From Sphingomonas sp. Leaf9 (GTDB lineage: Bacteria; Pseudomonadota; Alphaproteobacteria; Sphingomonadales; Sphingomonadaceae): a stretch of DNA of 64,000 bases. Both the position numbers and the translations under genes were made by a program. The stretch lies in the NCBI RefSeq assembly GCF_001421355.1, contig NZ_LMKC01000002.1, forward strand, positions 124,001 to 188,000. Reading direction: 5' to 3'. Position 1 is the stretch's first letter. Each line of letters starts with the position of its first letter. Shown piece after piece: positions 16,994 through 24,236 of this stretch. Under the pieces are notes generated by a model. It had not been told where the DNA came from, did no database searches, and saw nothing but the letters and a program-made list of their open reading frames with translations.

Positions 16994-17740
16994 CTATCCG
17001 GTCGCCCGCGCCAGCGCCTTTTTCAGCTTCCCATGCGCCGCCTTCTTGATCTGGCAGATGCGCGCCGCGCCGACGCCCAGCACCTGCCCGATTTCCTCGA
17101 GGTTCAGTTCCTCGACATAATAGAGCTGAATCACCTGCGCCTCGCGCTCGGGCAGCGCGCCGATCGCGGCGATCAGGGTCTCGCGCAACTGCCCTTCGGC
17201 CAGCGCCTCGAACGCATCGGGGCCGTCGTCCATGAACCACGGTGCTTCGTCGGTATAGACGTCGTCGATCGAATCGAACTGCACCGACTGGACATCGGCA
17301 TAATCGACCCGCAACCGCCCCAGCGGCACGCCCAGCCGGTCGGCGATCTCGGCCGGCACCGGCGCGCGGCCCAGTTCGACGGTCAGGCTCGATACCGCCT
17401 TCGCATAGTCGCGCCGCCGCTTCATCGCGCCCCGGCTGATCGTCGCCTGCCGGCGCAGCTCGTCGATCATCGCCCCGCGCAGCCGGGTGGCCAGATACTG
17501 CTCGAACGTGACCGTCCCCCGGTCCTCGAACATCGGCACCGCCTCGACCAAGGCGACCAGCCCGACCTGCACCAGATCCTCGACATCGACCATCGTGCTC
17601 ATATGGCCATGGACGTGCCACGCGATGCGACGGACCAGCGGCAGATGGCGGCGGACGATCGCATCGCCGTCGTTCGGCCTCGCCGTCCGGGTATAGACCG
17701 GGACGCTCAGCTCGGGCTGGGGAAAGAAGGGGGCGTTCAT
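16994..17740 (-). CDS. fliA: FliA, flagellar sigma factor (sigma-28)
   Basis: FliA (248 aa) directs RNA polymerase to late flagellar genes such as flagellin. Region 2 shows RRIAWHVHGHMSTMVDVEDL, then VGLVALVEAVPMFEDRGTVT and the FEQYLATRLRGAMIDELRR helix. Region 3 has the APVPAEIADRLGVPLGRL stretch, and region 4 ends in the helix-turn-helix LNLEEIGQVLGVGAARICQI. Length fits sigma-28. ATG 17740 overlaps the flhA stop (ATGA). The long frame extending upstream is a shadow of flhA. FliA would be held by FlgM (encoded at 21150) until the hook is complete. Confidence 0.94.
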   Translation of the reverse strand: MNAPFFPQPELSVPVYTRTARPNDGDAIVRRHLPLVRRIAWHVHGHMSTMVDVEDLVQVGLVALVEAVPMFEDRGTVTFEQYLATRLRGAMIDELRRQATISRGAMKRRRDYAKAVSSLTVELGRAPVPAEIADRLGVPLGRLRVDYADVQSVQFDSIDDVYTDEAPWFMDDGPDAFEALAEGQLRETLIAAIGALPEREAQVIQLYYVEELNLEEIGQVLGVGAARICQIKKAAHGKLKKALARATG

Positions 17741-19839
17741 GCTGGGATGGCCTCCGGGGCACCGATGACGGCGACGACTTCGACTGCCTTGTCCTCGGGA
17801 ACTTCGAAGAAGCTCATGACCGGGGTGTCGGGCAGGCAGGTTTTCACGAGCTTGCGGATCGCGACGCGGATCGACGGCTGCACGACCAGCGCGAACGGCT
17901 TGGCCTCGGCCATCAGCGGCTGCGCGGCATGGGTCAGCGCGTCGACGATGCGGCGGCCGAGGTCCGGCTCGATCGCATGGCGGCGGCTCGGGTCGTTGCG
18001 CATCGCCTGCCCCAGCAGCGCCTCCAGCTGGCCCTCCAGCGTCATGACGCGCAGCGGCTCGCGCACGCCGCACAGCTTCTGGATGATGAGCGCGCCCAGC
18101 TCCGGCCGGATCAGCTCGACGATCTCGTCGGCATCCTGCGTTCGCTGGGCGACCACGACGATGGCGGCGGCGATACGGCGGAATTCCTTGAGCGTAATAT
18201 TCTCGGCCAGCAGCGCACGCAGCACCTGCGTCAGCGTGGTCAGCGACAGCGGGTTGGGGCACAGCGCCGCGACCAGGTTGGCGGCACGGTCCTTGAGGCC
18301 ATCGAGCAGCGACTGCACTTCGTCCGGGCCCAGCAGCTCGGTCGCGTTGACGGTCAGGACGTGGTTCAGATGGGTGGCGATCACGGTCCCGGCATCGACG
18401 ACCAGATAGCCCGCACCGGTCGCCGCATCGGCATCGCCCGGCTGGATCCAGATCGCATCGAGGCCGAAGGTCGGGTCCTTCGCGGTTTTGCCTTGCAGCA
18501 GCCCGCCGACCGCCTGTCCGGTGTCGAGCGCCAGCATCTCGGTCGCCGATGCCATGTCCTCGCCGACGACCACGCCGCCGATCGAGATGCGATAGGTATA
18601 GGGGGCAAGGTTGATGTCGTCGCGCACCTTCACCTGCGGCACGACGAAGCCCAGTTCCTTGGACAGCTGGCGGCGGACCCCGGTGATCCGGCTCATCAGC
18701 GGTGCGCCCTTGCGCTCGTCGACCAGCGGCACCAGGCCGTATCCGATGTCGAGCATGATGTGGCAGGTGTCGGCCACTTCCTCCCAGCCGATCTTCGACA
18801 GGTCGGCGGCTTCGGGCAGTGCCTCGACCGGCGGCGGGGGCGGGGGGGCGTTCTTCTGCTTGGCGAGCTTCCACGATGCGAAGCCGGCGATGCCGGCGGC
18901 GGGTGCCAGCACCAGGAACGGCATCCCTGGCAGCATCGCCAGCAGCCCCAGGATACCGGCGACCGGTGCCCAGGTGCGGTGCGACGCGAACTGGCTGCCG
19001 ATCTGTCCGGCCAGGTCCTGTTGCGAGGTGGAGGTGACGCGGGTGACGATGGCGGCGGCGGCGATCGACAGCAGCAGCGAAGGGACCTGCGCAACCAGCG
19101 CGTCGCCGATCGCCAGCAGCACATAGGTCTGCGCCGCCTGTCCGACCGCCATCTGGTGGCTGACGACGCCCAGGATCAGGCCGCCGACGATATTGATCGC
19201 GAGGATCAGCAGGCCGGCGACCGCATCGCCCTTCACGAACTTCGACGAACCGTCCATCGCGCCATAGAAATCGGCTTCGGCGCCGGTCTCGATGCGCTTG
19301 TTGCGGGCTTCGTCGGGGGTGATCAGGCCGGCGTTCAGGTCGGCGTCGATCGCCATCTGCTTGCCGGGCAGCGCGTCGAGGGTGAAGCGCGCCGACACTT
19401 CGGACACGCGGCCCGCGCCCTTGGTCACCACGATCATGTTGATGATGATCAGGATCGAGAAGACGAAGAGACCGACGACATAGTCGCCGCCGATCAGGAA
19501 GGTGCCGAACGCCTCGATGACATGGCCCGCCGCCGCTTCGCCCTCATGGCCGTGGACCAGCACGACGCGGGTCGATGCGACGTTCAGGCCGAGGCGGAAC
19601 AGCGTCGCGAACAGCAGCACGGTCGGGAAGGCGGAGAAGTCGAGCGGCTTCTGCGCGTTGAGCGCCACCATCAACACCGCGATCGAGATCATGATGTTCA
19701 TGACGAAGAAGATGTCGAGCATGAACGCCGGGATCGGCACGACCATCAGCAGCACGAGCAGCAGGATGGCACCGGGCAGCGCCGACCCGCGCAGCGCGGG
19801 CAGGATGCTCTTGGGATTGCTCAGGATCGCCTGCATCAT
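17737..19839 (-). CDS. flhA: FlhA, flagellar export-gate protein
   Basis: FlhA (700 aa) is the largest export-gate protein; it conducts protons and docks chaperone-substrate complexes. About eight membrane helices fill residues 20-320, and the export-gate signature RFTLDALPGKQMAIDADLNA spans about 151-170. The cytoplasmic domain begins near residue 340 after a Pro-rich linker (NAPPPPPPVEALPEA) and contains the NITLKEFRRIAAAIVVVAQ stretch. ATG 19839 is followed by a second ATG at 19836; the gene overlaps the upstream transglycosylase stop by 4 bases. It is encoded apart from flhB, in an operon with fliA. Confidence 0.95.
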   Translation of the reverse strand: MMQAILSNPKSILPALRGSALPGAILLLVLLMVVPIPAFMLDIFFVMNIMISIAVLMVALNAQKPLDFSAFPTVLLFATLFRLGLNVASTRVVLVHGHEGEAAAGHVIEAFGTFLIGGDYVVGLFVFSILIIINMIVVTKGAGRVSEVSARFTLDALPGKQMAIDADLNAGLITPDEARNKRIETGAEADFYGAMDGSSKFVKGDAVAGLLILAINIVGGLILGVVSHQMAVGQAAQTYVLLAIGDALVAQVPSLLLSIAAAAIVTRVTSTSQQDLAGQIGSQFASHRTWAPVAGILGLLAMLPGMPFLVLAPAAGIAGFASWKLAKQKNAPPPPPPVEALPEAADLSKIGWEEVADTCHIMLDIGYGLVPLVDERKGAPLMSRITGVRRQLSKELGFVVPQVKVRDDINLAPYTYRISIGGVVVGEDMASATEMLALDTGQAVGGLLQGKTAKDPTFGLDAIWIQPGDADAATGAGYLVVDAGTVIATHLNHVLTVNATELLGPDEVQSLLDGLKDRAANLVAALCPNPLSLTTLTQVLRALLAENITLKEFRRIAAAIVVVAQRTQDADEIVELIRPELGALIIQKLCGVREPLRVMTLEGQLEALLGQAMRNDPSRRHAIEPDLGRRIVDALTHAAQPLMAEAKPFALVVQPSIRVAIRKLVKTCLPDTPVMSFFEVPEDKAVEVVAVIGAPEAIPA

Positions 19840-20744
19840 GCGTTACCCAGATTGGCGAGGATCGAATAGGCGAGCCGCGCCGATTCAGGGGTCGGGCGAT
19901 AGAGCGAGGCCAGCTGTGCCGGGTTCGCCGCCGCGTCGCCGCCACGGCTGCGCACGACGTTCAGATTGGCGAGGGTGGTGGTCAGCCACGCCGCGTCGCC
20001 GCCCTGCGCCTCGTTCCCCATGATGACGTCGCCGTCGAAGCCGTTCATCAGGACGGCGGGCTGCATCCGGTTGACCGGGAAGCCGCCCTGCATTTCGGTC
20101 ATGCCGACCCCGCTGCCGCCGCCGGCCTTCGCCCCGCGATCCAGCTTGGCGGCCATCTTGTCGTAGATTTCGGCGAGCGAGCGCGGCTGGCCGCCGGCAC
20201 CGTAGAAGATCGAGCGGTTGGCGCGGGCAGCGGCGGGGAACATGTCCGCCGCCGACCGATCCGGATTGCTCTGCATCGAGGTCAGGAAATGGCGCGCACC
20301 GCCCAGCCCCAGGAAATGCGCCATATACAGGTCGGCGCCGGTCGCGCTGCGGCCCAGCGCGCTCTCCAGCGCGGTTTTGTTGTCGGCGGCATGTTCGGCG
20401 GCCATCAGCGACGATGCCTGCGGGTCGCTGCGCAGTTGCAGGATCGCGCGGCGCGTGGCCGGGTCGGCCACATAATAGCGGCCGTTGCTGCCCTGGCGGA
20501 TGCTGTCGGCGGCCCAGCCCATGCCGTGCTCGGCACCATGCGCCTTCACCACGCCCAGCCAGCTCTGCTCGACGAACTGATAGAGGCCGGTCGCGGTCGA
20601 GGTGCCGGCGCGTGCGTTGGTCTGCAGGCCGCTTTCGACCTGTGCCTGGCCCAGCAGGAAATTGAAATCGACACCTGTCCGCGCGCTCGCCTTCGCGATC
20701 GCGCTGTGGACATAGGATCGGGATTCTACCGGAACGACACTCAT
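19836..20744 (-). CDS. Flagellar lytic transglycosylase (SLT domain, SltF-like)
   Basis: Probably the peptidoglycan-cutting enzyme that opens the wall for the rod (302 aa). The SLT domain begins near residue 12; the catalytic glutamate is E37 in GQAQVESGLQTNARAG, followed by TGLYQFVEQSWLGVV and a later ADLYMAHFLGLGGA. No signal peptide is evident, so export probably uses the flagellar system. Because the FlgJ protein at 29795 has only the rod-binding domain, this separate gene likely supplies the missing muramidase activity, as SltF does in other alphaproteobacteria. It is the first gene of the operon with flhA and fliA and sits just after a near-consensus sigma-54 promoter. Confidence 0.88.
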   Translation of the reverse strand: MSVVPVESRSYVHSAIAKASARTGVDFNFLLGQAQVESGLQTNARAGTSTATGLYQFVEQSWLGVVKAHGAEHGMGWAADSIRQGSNGRYYVADPATRRAILQLRSDPQASSLMAAEHAADNKTALESALGRSATGADLYMAHFLGLGGARHFLTSMQSNPDRSAADMFPAAARANRSIFYGAGGQPRSLAEIYDKMAAKLDRGAKAGGGSGVGMTEMQGGFPVNRMQPAVLMNGFDGDVIMGNEAQGGDAAWLTTTLANLNVVRSRGGDAAANPAQLASLYRPTPESARLAYSILANLGNA

Positions 20745-20782
20745 CGGGCTATGCTCTGCTTCCCCTGTTCAGGAGGGAGCAC

Positions 20783-20798
20783 AGCAAGCGTCGTGCCA
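20783..20798 (-). promoter_or_regulatory. Sigma-54 promoter of the transglycosylase-flhA-fliA operon
   Basis: On the minus strand the sequence is TGGCACGACGCTTGCT, a full match to TGGCACG-N4-TTGCW with the correct GG-N10-GC spacing. The predicted start of transcription is near 20772, about 28 bases before the ATG at 20744. GGCAA-containing palindromic DNA at 20871-20900, within flgN, lies about 80-100 bases upstream, a suitable place for an activator site. Confidence 0.85.
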
Positions 20799-20824
20799 GT
20801 TCGGGATTCGTCGCGGTGGCGCGT

Positions 20825-21163
20825 TCAGCGATACGCCGCTGCGGCCATGCGCTGCGGCGAGGCGGCAATGCCTGGCCGGTATGCCGGCAATCTGCCGCCG
20901 GCCAGCTGGTCGATCCGCCGGCGGACATTGGCCGCCATCAGGTTGACGTAGATGCGCGCGGTCTCGTTCAGCCGCTGCGCCTCGCGTGCCAGCGTTTCCA
21001 GCTCGGCGTCGAGCGGCAGGTCGTCATTGGCGGCAACCGCCTCAATCCCCTTCAGCTTCATCGCCGTGGCGGTTTCCAGTGCGGTCACATCGTTGGTCTG
21101 CAGCGCCGCGATTTCGGCGTGCAGGCTGTCGATGATCTGGATCAGCGCATCACGCCGGTTCAT
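20825..21163 (-). CDS. flgN: FlgN-like flagellar chaperone
   Basis: FlgN (112 aa) is the cytoplasmic export chaperone for the hook-filament junction proteins FlgK and FlgL. The product is small and helical, with charged amphipathic stretches (IQIIDSLHAEIAALQTND, LDAELETLAREAQRLNETAR) and the FlgN-type N-L-M-A-A-N-V-R-R-R motif near residues 73-82. Conservation in this family is weak, so the call leans on size, helicity and coupling to flgM (14-base overlap). Confidence 0.75.
   Translation of the reverse strand: MNRRDALIQIIDSLHAEIAALQTNDVTALETATAMKLKGIEAVAANDDLPLDAELETLAREAQRLNETARIYVNLMAANVRRRIDQLAGGRLPAYRPGIAASPQRMAAAAYR
20871..20900. promoter_or_regulatory. Possible activator site: GGCAA repeats at the 3' end of flgN
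   Basis: GGCGGCAATGCC and ATGCCGGCAAT lie in the last codons of flgN, about 75-115 bases upstream of the sigma-54 promoter at 20783. They share the GCCGGCAA core with the palindrome at 14277. A site for the FlbD-like activator is a reasonable guess; the region is also coding, so coincidence is possible. Confidence 0.3.
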
Positions 21164-21458
21164 TGCTGTTCCAATCGAGTTTCAGGGCGATGAGCCGGTC
21201 GGCGATGGTGGCGGGCGACAAGGGGAAGCGGCCCTCTGAAATCGCTTTGCGGATCGTCGCTACCCGGTCGGTATCGACCGGTGGCGACGACGACATCGCC
21301 TGTGCGGTGGTCCCGCTCGCCAGCAGCGATACGCCGCTCTTGGCGGGCGTCGCATCCTGTGGCGCCTGTGGCGTTTCGGTGCGTGTCTGCCCGTCGGTAC
21401 GCGCGACACCGCGCCCACCGATCGAAGAAACCAGCCTTGATCCGACAGAATCCACCAT
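21150..21458 (-). CDS. flgM: FlgM, anti-sigma-28 factor
   Basis: FlgM (102 aa) binds FliA and blocks it until FlgM itself is exported through the finished hook. The first 55 residues are polar and disordered (GVARTDGQTRTETPQAPQD), as in other FlgM proteins. The C-terminal FliA-binding part is VDTDRVATIRKAISEGRFPL followed by SPATIADRLIAL, the family signature. ATG 21458 has a GGACGGGG ribosome site. It lies upstream of flgN with overlapping ends, the usual flgM-flgN pair. Confidence 0.9.
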   Translation of the reverse strand: MVDSVGSRLVSSIGGRGVARTDGQTRTETPQAPQDATPAKSGVSLLASGTTAQAMSSSPPVDTDRVATIRKAISEGRFPLSPATIADRLIALKLDWNSNEPA

Positions 21459-21491
21459 GTCCCCGTCCTTTGCGAACTGCTGACATGAGGA

Positions 21492-21519
21492 GAAACGGCG
21501 GCATCCCGAACTTCTTTAG
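21492..21519 (-). promoter_or_regulatory. Candidate sigma-28 (FliA) promoter of flgM-flgN
   Basis: On the minus strand CTAAA, a 15-base spacer and GCCGTTTC precede flgM. The -35 is a perfect sigma-28 match, and the -10 begins with the conserved GCCG. The same -10 and spacer occur before flagellin. The predicted start is near 21485, about 27 bases before the flgM ATG. FliA-dependent flgM would form the usual feedback loop. Confidence 0.6.
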
Positions 21520-21551
21520 CAAAAATTACTGGGAGATTATTTTTTCGGGAA

Positions 21552-22085
21552 TCAGCCGGTGAAGCCCGGCAGCGCGGCCCGGCCCGATTCCAGTGCGATC
21601 GCCTGGATCGGCGGCTTGGCCGGGTCGATCTTCACCATCAACCGACCCCCCACCGGCGCATCGCCCATCGCCACGCCGTCACGGGTGATCGAAAAGCCGG
21701 GCGCGCCGGCCTCCACCATGATCGGGTCGCCGCGGCGGATGACCGGTTCGGGCTTGGCGGCGACGACCGCTGCCGGTGCCGCGGCGGGGCGTTCGGGCGC
21801 CACGCGGGTCAGGCGGCGGACGGGCACATAGACTTTCCAGGTCGGTGCCATGCAGCTGATGACCACCGCATCCTGCCGGTCGGACAGCCAGCCGAACTGC
21901 GGCATCGGACAGCGCGCCAGCTTCAGCCGGGGATCGACCGGCATCTGCGCGCCGCCGTCCATGCCGATGCTGGCCCCGGTGAACTGCACCACCGCCTCGT
22001 CGAGCTGCGCGGTCGACTGGAATGTCTGCGCGACCGCCGCGGGGGCGGCGAGCAGCAGTGCGGCGAACAGGCTGTAACGGATCAT
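21552..22085 (-). CDS. flgA: FlgA, P-ring assembly chaperone
   Basis: FlgA (177 aa) is a periplasmic chaperone for the FlgI P ring. A signal peptide covers about residues 1-19 (IRYSLFAALLLAAPAAVAQT, cleaved after VAQ or VAA). The C-terminal SAF-like domain is seen from VIRRGDPIMVEAGAPGFSIT through VGGRLMVKI, ending IQAIALESGRAALPGF, the usual FlgA tail. It is somewhat shorter than enteric FlgA (about 219 aa). Its start overlaps the stop of the MotB-like gene by 4 bases, so it is cotranscribed with the MotA/MotB-like pair. Confidence 0.9.
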   Translation of the reverse strand: MIRYSLFAALLLAAPAAVAQTFQSTAQLDEAVVQFTGASIGMDGGAQMPVDPRLKLARCPMPQFGWLSDRQDAVVISCMAPTWKVYVPVRRLTRVAPERPAAAPAAVVAAKPEPVIRRGDPIMVEAGAPGFSITRDGVAMGDAPVGGRLMVKIDPAKPPIQAIALESGRAALPGFTG

Positions 22086-22630
22086 TTCTCTGCTCCATCG
22101 GCAGGGGCGGCAAGCGGGGCTTGCCGGTCGGCAACGGCTTGCCGCTCACCGGCAAAGCCCAGGTCGATGAACACGCCGCGCCCGCCGGTGCCGGGCGGGG
22201 CGAAGGCGATCTGTGCGGGCGTTGCAGCACCTTCGCGGACCAGCAGCGCGGCCACGGCACGCGCCCGGTCGGTGGCGAGGATCGCGGCGCTGCCGCTCGC
22301 GGGGTCTACGTCACCATCGGTGCCGCCGGTCAGCGTGACGGCGATCCGCCGGTCGGCCGCCGCGCCACGTACGAAATCGACGCTGCTCGCGGTGCCGGCG
22401 GGCAGGGCGGCGGAGCCGGCGGCAAAGCCGTCGATCACCGCGCGGTCGACCGTCATCGGGATCGGCTGGGCATCGAACCCGGCCCGGATACCGGCGGTCA
22501 GCGCGCGTTTGTCGACCGCCTGTGCGGCCTGCAGGAACACGAAGAACCCGACCAGCAACAGCGACAGGTCGGCAAGGGTGGTCAGCCATAGCGGGCGACC
22601 GGGGGCGGTATCGAAACGGTTCATTCTCAT
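22082..22630 (-). CDS. Short MotB/OmpA-like protein in the flagellar cluster
   Basis: A 182-residue protein with one N-terminal membrane helix (about 15-33, LWLTTLADLSLLLVGFFVFL) that carries an Asp in the position used for proton transfer in MotB/ExbD/TolR proteins. A compact periplasmic domain with OmpA-like features follows (LATDRARAVAALLVREG, then a PPGTGGRGVFIDLGF end). It is far shorter than the MotB at 33545 (328 aa). ATG 22630 overlaps the stop of the MotA-like gene (ATGA); ATG 22624 is an alternative. The pair looks like a second stator or another flagellum-linked proton channel. The exact role is unknown. Confidence 0.75.
   Translation of the reverse strand: MRMNRFDTAPGRPLWLTTLADLSLLLVGFFVFLQAAQAVDKRALTAGIRAGFDAQPIPMTVDRAVIDGFAAGSAALPAGTASSVDFVRGAAADRRIAVTLTGGTDGDVDPASGSAAILATDRARAVAALLVREGAATPAQIAFAPPGTGGRGVFIDLGFAGERQAVADRQAPLAAPADGAEK
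22108..22144. repeat. Two adjacent CGGCAA...TTGCCG inverted repeats
   Basis: CGGCAAG-N5-CTTGCCG at 22108-22126 is followed at once by CGGCAA-N4-TTGCCG at 22129-22144. The second has the same layout as the site at 23317. They lie inside the 3' end of the MotB-like gene, 25-60 bases upstream of flgA. They may bind a regulator or fold as an RNA stem; they also encode protein, so they may be neutral. Confidence 0.45.
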
Positions 22631-23280
22631 TCTGCAGCCTCCCGGAATTGTGGGCGCTCGCGCCTGGCGAGCGCGACCAAAGGTGCCTCGAACCGGGCAC
22701 GTTCGAATGCTTCGGCACGGGCCAGACGACGCAGCCGTCCGGCGATCGGCATGCCGACCAGCGCGGCCAGCACCGCGCCGTAGAGCGTCGACAGCAGCGC
22801 GATCGCCATCGCCTGCCCGATCGCGGTCGGATCGGTCATCGCCATGAACATCCGCACCAGCCCGACCAGCGTGCCGACCATGCCCAGCGCCGGCGCCAGT
22901 TCGGCGATGGCGGCCCACATGTCGGCGGCCGCAAGGTGGCGTTCGGCGCGGGATTCGTTGCGATGGCGCAGCGTCGCGGCCACGCCTTCCGGCCCGGTGC
23001 CGTCGACGATCGCGGCGATGGCATCGGCAATGTCGGGATCGGCGATCCGCGACCGGTCGAGCGACATCACGCCGTGATTTTTGGCGATACGACCCAGCGC
23101 GGCGATCTGGGTCAGCCCGTCGCCGGCCGAAAAGGGGCGTCGGCCGATAACGGCAAGCGCGCGGATCGCGCGGCCGAGGTCGCCCGGCGGTGTGCGGATC
23201 AGCAGCGCGAACACGGTGCCGCCGACCACGAAGGCGGCGGCGACCGGATCGGCATAGGGGGCGAGCACGGAAGCATCCAT
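22627..23280 (-). CDS. MotA/TolQ/ExbB-type proton channel protein in the flagellar cluster
   Basis: A 217-residue membrane protein of the MotA/TolQ/ExbB superfamily. It has an early membrane segment (about residues 13-27), a polar middle with a GVMSLDR stretch typical of MotA-like proteins, and the paired C-terminal helices AAIAELAPALGMVGTLVGLV and AIALLSTLYGAVLAALVGMP, which carry the conserved family residues. It is shorter than the MotA at 32678 (287 aa). It starts an operon with the MotB-like gene and flgA. A near-consensus sigma-54 promoter sits so close that its predicted transcript would begin at or next to the ATG at 23280. Partner and ion are unknown. Confidence 0.8.
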   Translation of the reverse strand: MDASVLAPYADPVAAAFVVGGTVFALLIRTPPGDLGRAIRALAVIGRRPFSAGDGLTQIAALGRIAKNHGVMSLDRSRIADPDIADAIAAIVDGTGPEGVAATLRHRNESRAERHLAAADMWAAIAELAPALGMVGTLVGLVRMFMAMTDPTAIGQAMAIALLSTLYGAVLAALVGMPIAGRLRRLARAEAFERARFEAPLVALARRERPQFREAAE

Positions 23281-23291
23281 GCCCGCTTCCC

Positions 23292-23307
23292 TGCAAACAC
23301 GGTGCCA
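23292..23307 (-). promoter_or_regulatory. Sigma-54 promoter of the MotA-like/MotB-like/flgA operon
   Basis: On the minus strand the sequence is TGGCACCGTGTTTGCA, 15 of 16 positions matching TGGCACG-N4-TTGCW with correct spacing. The predicted transcription start is about 23281, immediately before the ATG at 23280, so the message would be leaderless or the true start lies elsewhere. Confidence 0.75.
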
Positions 23308-23316
23308 GTTTTGCGG

Positions 23317-23332
23317 CGGCAAGCGATTGCCG
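23317..23332. promoter_or_regulatory. CGGCAA-N4-TTGCCG inverted repeat between divergent sigma-54 promoters
   Basis: A perfect 6+6 inverted repeat (CGGCAA, spacer GCGA, TTGCCG) lies 10 bases upstream of the leftward sigma-54 promoter and 76 bases upstream of the rightward one at 23408. More TTGCCG/CGGCAA half-sites follow to about 23377. The position suits a shared enhancer for the FlbD-like activator. Inference only. Confidence 0.45.
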
Positions 23333-23407
23333 GCCGCGGTTGCCGTTTGCCGGTAGCGTGCGGCAACGCGGCCGATTTGCAGATCGGCGAAGGCGCTGGC
23401 GTGAAAT

Positions 23408-23423
23408 TGGCACGCCCTTTGCT
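23408..23423 (+). promoter_or_regulatory. Sigma-54 promoter of flgBCDE
   Basis: The sequence is TGGCACGCCCTTTGCT, a full match to TGGCACG-N4-TTGCW with the correct 10-base GG-to-GC spacing. The predicted start is near 23434, giving a leader of about 38 bases before the flgB ATG at 23472. Confidence 0.88.
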
Positions 23424-23471
23424 GTGATCCCGTGTGACGCGCATCCGGCGCGCCGACTTTGGGATCGTCCG

Positions 23472-23822
23472 ATGGCCGACAATGCTCTGTTCGGGATACA
23501 CGGCACCGCGCTGCAGGTGCGGGCGCAGCGCATGGGCATGCTCGCATCGAACATCGCCAATGCCTCGACGCCGGGGTTCAAGGCAAAGGATGTCGACTTC
23601 CGCGCGGCGCTGGCCGGTGTCGAGCAGGGCGGCAATGTCGACCGCTCGATCGACAGCAACACGCTCTATCGCCGGCCGCTGCAGCCCTCACTCGACGGCA
23701 ATACCGTCGAACTGGTCACCGAACAGACCGCCTTTGCCGAGAACGCCGTGGCGTACCAGACGACGCTGGCGTTCCTGAACGGCCGCATCTCCACCATCAC
23801 CCGCGCGCTGAAGGGGGAATAA
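23472..23822 (+). CDS. flgB: FlgB, proximal rod protein
   Basis: FlgB (116 aa) is a proximal rod subunit in the periplasm, exported by the flagellar system. The N-terminal rod/hook motif is clear (QRMGMLASNIANASTPGFKA), and the C-terminus has the FlgB-type VAYQTTLAFLNGRISTITRA. Length is typical. ATG 23472 follows the sigma-54 promoter at 23408. A longer in-frame opening begins at 23190 but would run through the promoter and the divergent gene. It is the first gene of flgBCDE. Confidence 0.94.
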   Translation: MADNALFGIHGTALQVRAQRMGMLASNIANASTPGFKAKDVDFRAALAGVEQGGNVDRSIDSNTLYRRPLQPSLDGNTVELVTEQTAFAENAVAYQTTLAFLNGRISTITRALKGE

Positions 23823-23826
23823 GCCC

Positions 23827-24234
23827 ATGCCCGCACCCATGAGCATCTTCGAAGTATCGGGACGCGCCATGTCGGCGCAGCTGATCCGGATGAACACCAC
23901 CGCTTCGAACCTGGCCAATGCCGGGGCGGTGTCGACGACTGAGGCGGGCGCCTATCGCACGATGAAGCCGGTGTTCCGCACCAGCTTCGATGCGGCGAGC
24001 GGCCTTGCCACGGTCGACGCGGCACAGGTGGTGACGGCGGGCGAGGCACCGTCCAAGCGCCACGACCCCGGCAACCCGCTGGCCGATGGCGAGGGGAATG
24101 TGTGGGAAGCGGCTGTCGATGAACCGCGCGAGCTGGTCGACATGCTCGATGCCGCCCGCACCTATCAGAACAATGTCGAGGTGATGTCGACCGCCAAGTC
24201 GCTCATCACCGAAACGCTCCGGCTGGGACGCTGA
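23827..24234 (+). CDS. flgC: FlgC, proximal rod protein
   Basis: FlgC (135 aa) forms the proximal rod with FlgB and FlgF. The N-terminal rod motif reads LIRMNTTASNLANAGAVSTT, and the C-terminal coiled segment has LVDMLDAARTYQNNVEVMST, ending ITETLRLGR, as in other FlgC proteins. ATG 23827 (or the nearby ATG 23839, MSIFEVSGRAM, which matches FlgC N-termini better) follows flgB by 4 bases. Confidence 0.94.
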   Translation: MPAPMSIFEVSGRAMSAQLIRMNTTASNLANAGAVSTTEAGAYRTMKPVFRTSFDAASGLATVDAAQVVTAGEAPSKRHDPGNPLADGEGNVWEAAVDEPRELVDMLDAARTYQNNVEVMSTAKSLITETLRLGR

Positions 24235-24236
24235 TC

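Noticed and set aside
16994-18874. 626-codon frame joined to fliA
   Set aside because: Only the last 248 codons are FliA; the remainder is a shadow of flhA.
22082-23662. 526-codon frame ending as the MotB-like protein
   Set aside because: The part before 22630 is an Arg-rich off-frame reading of the MotA-like gene; the ATGA overlap at 22630 marks the start.
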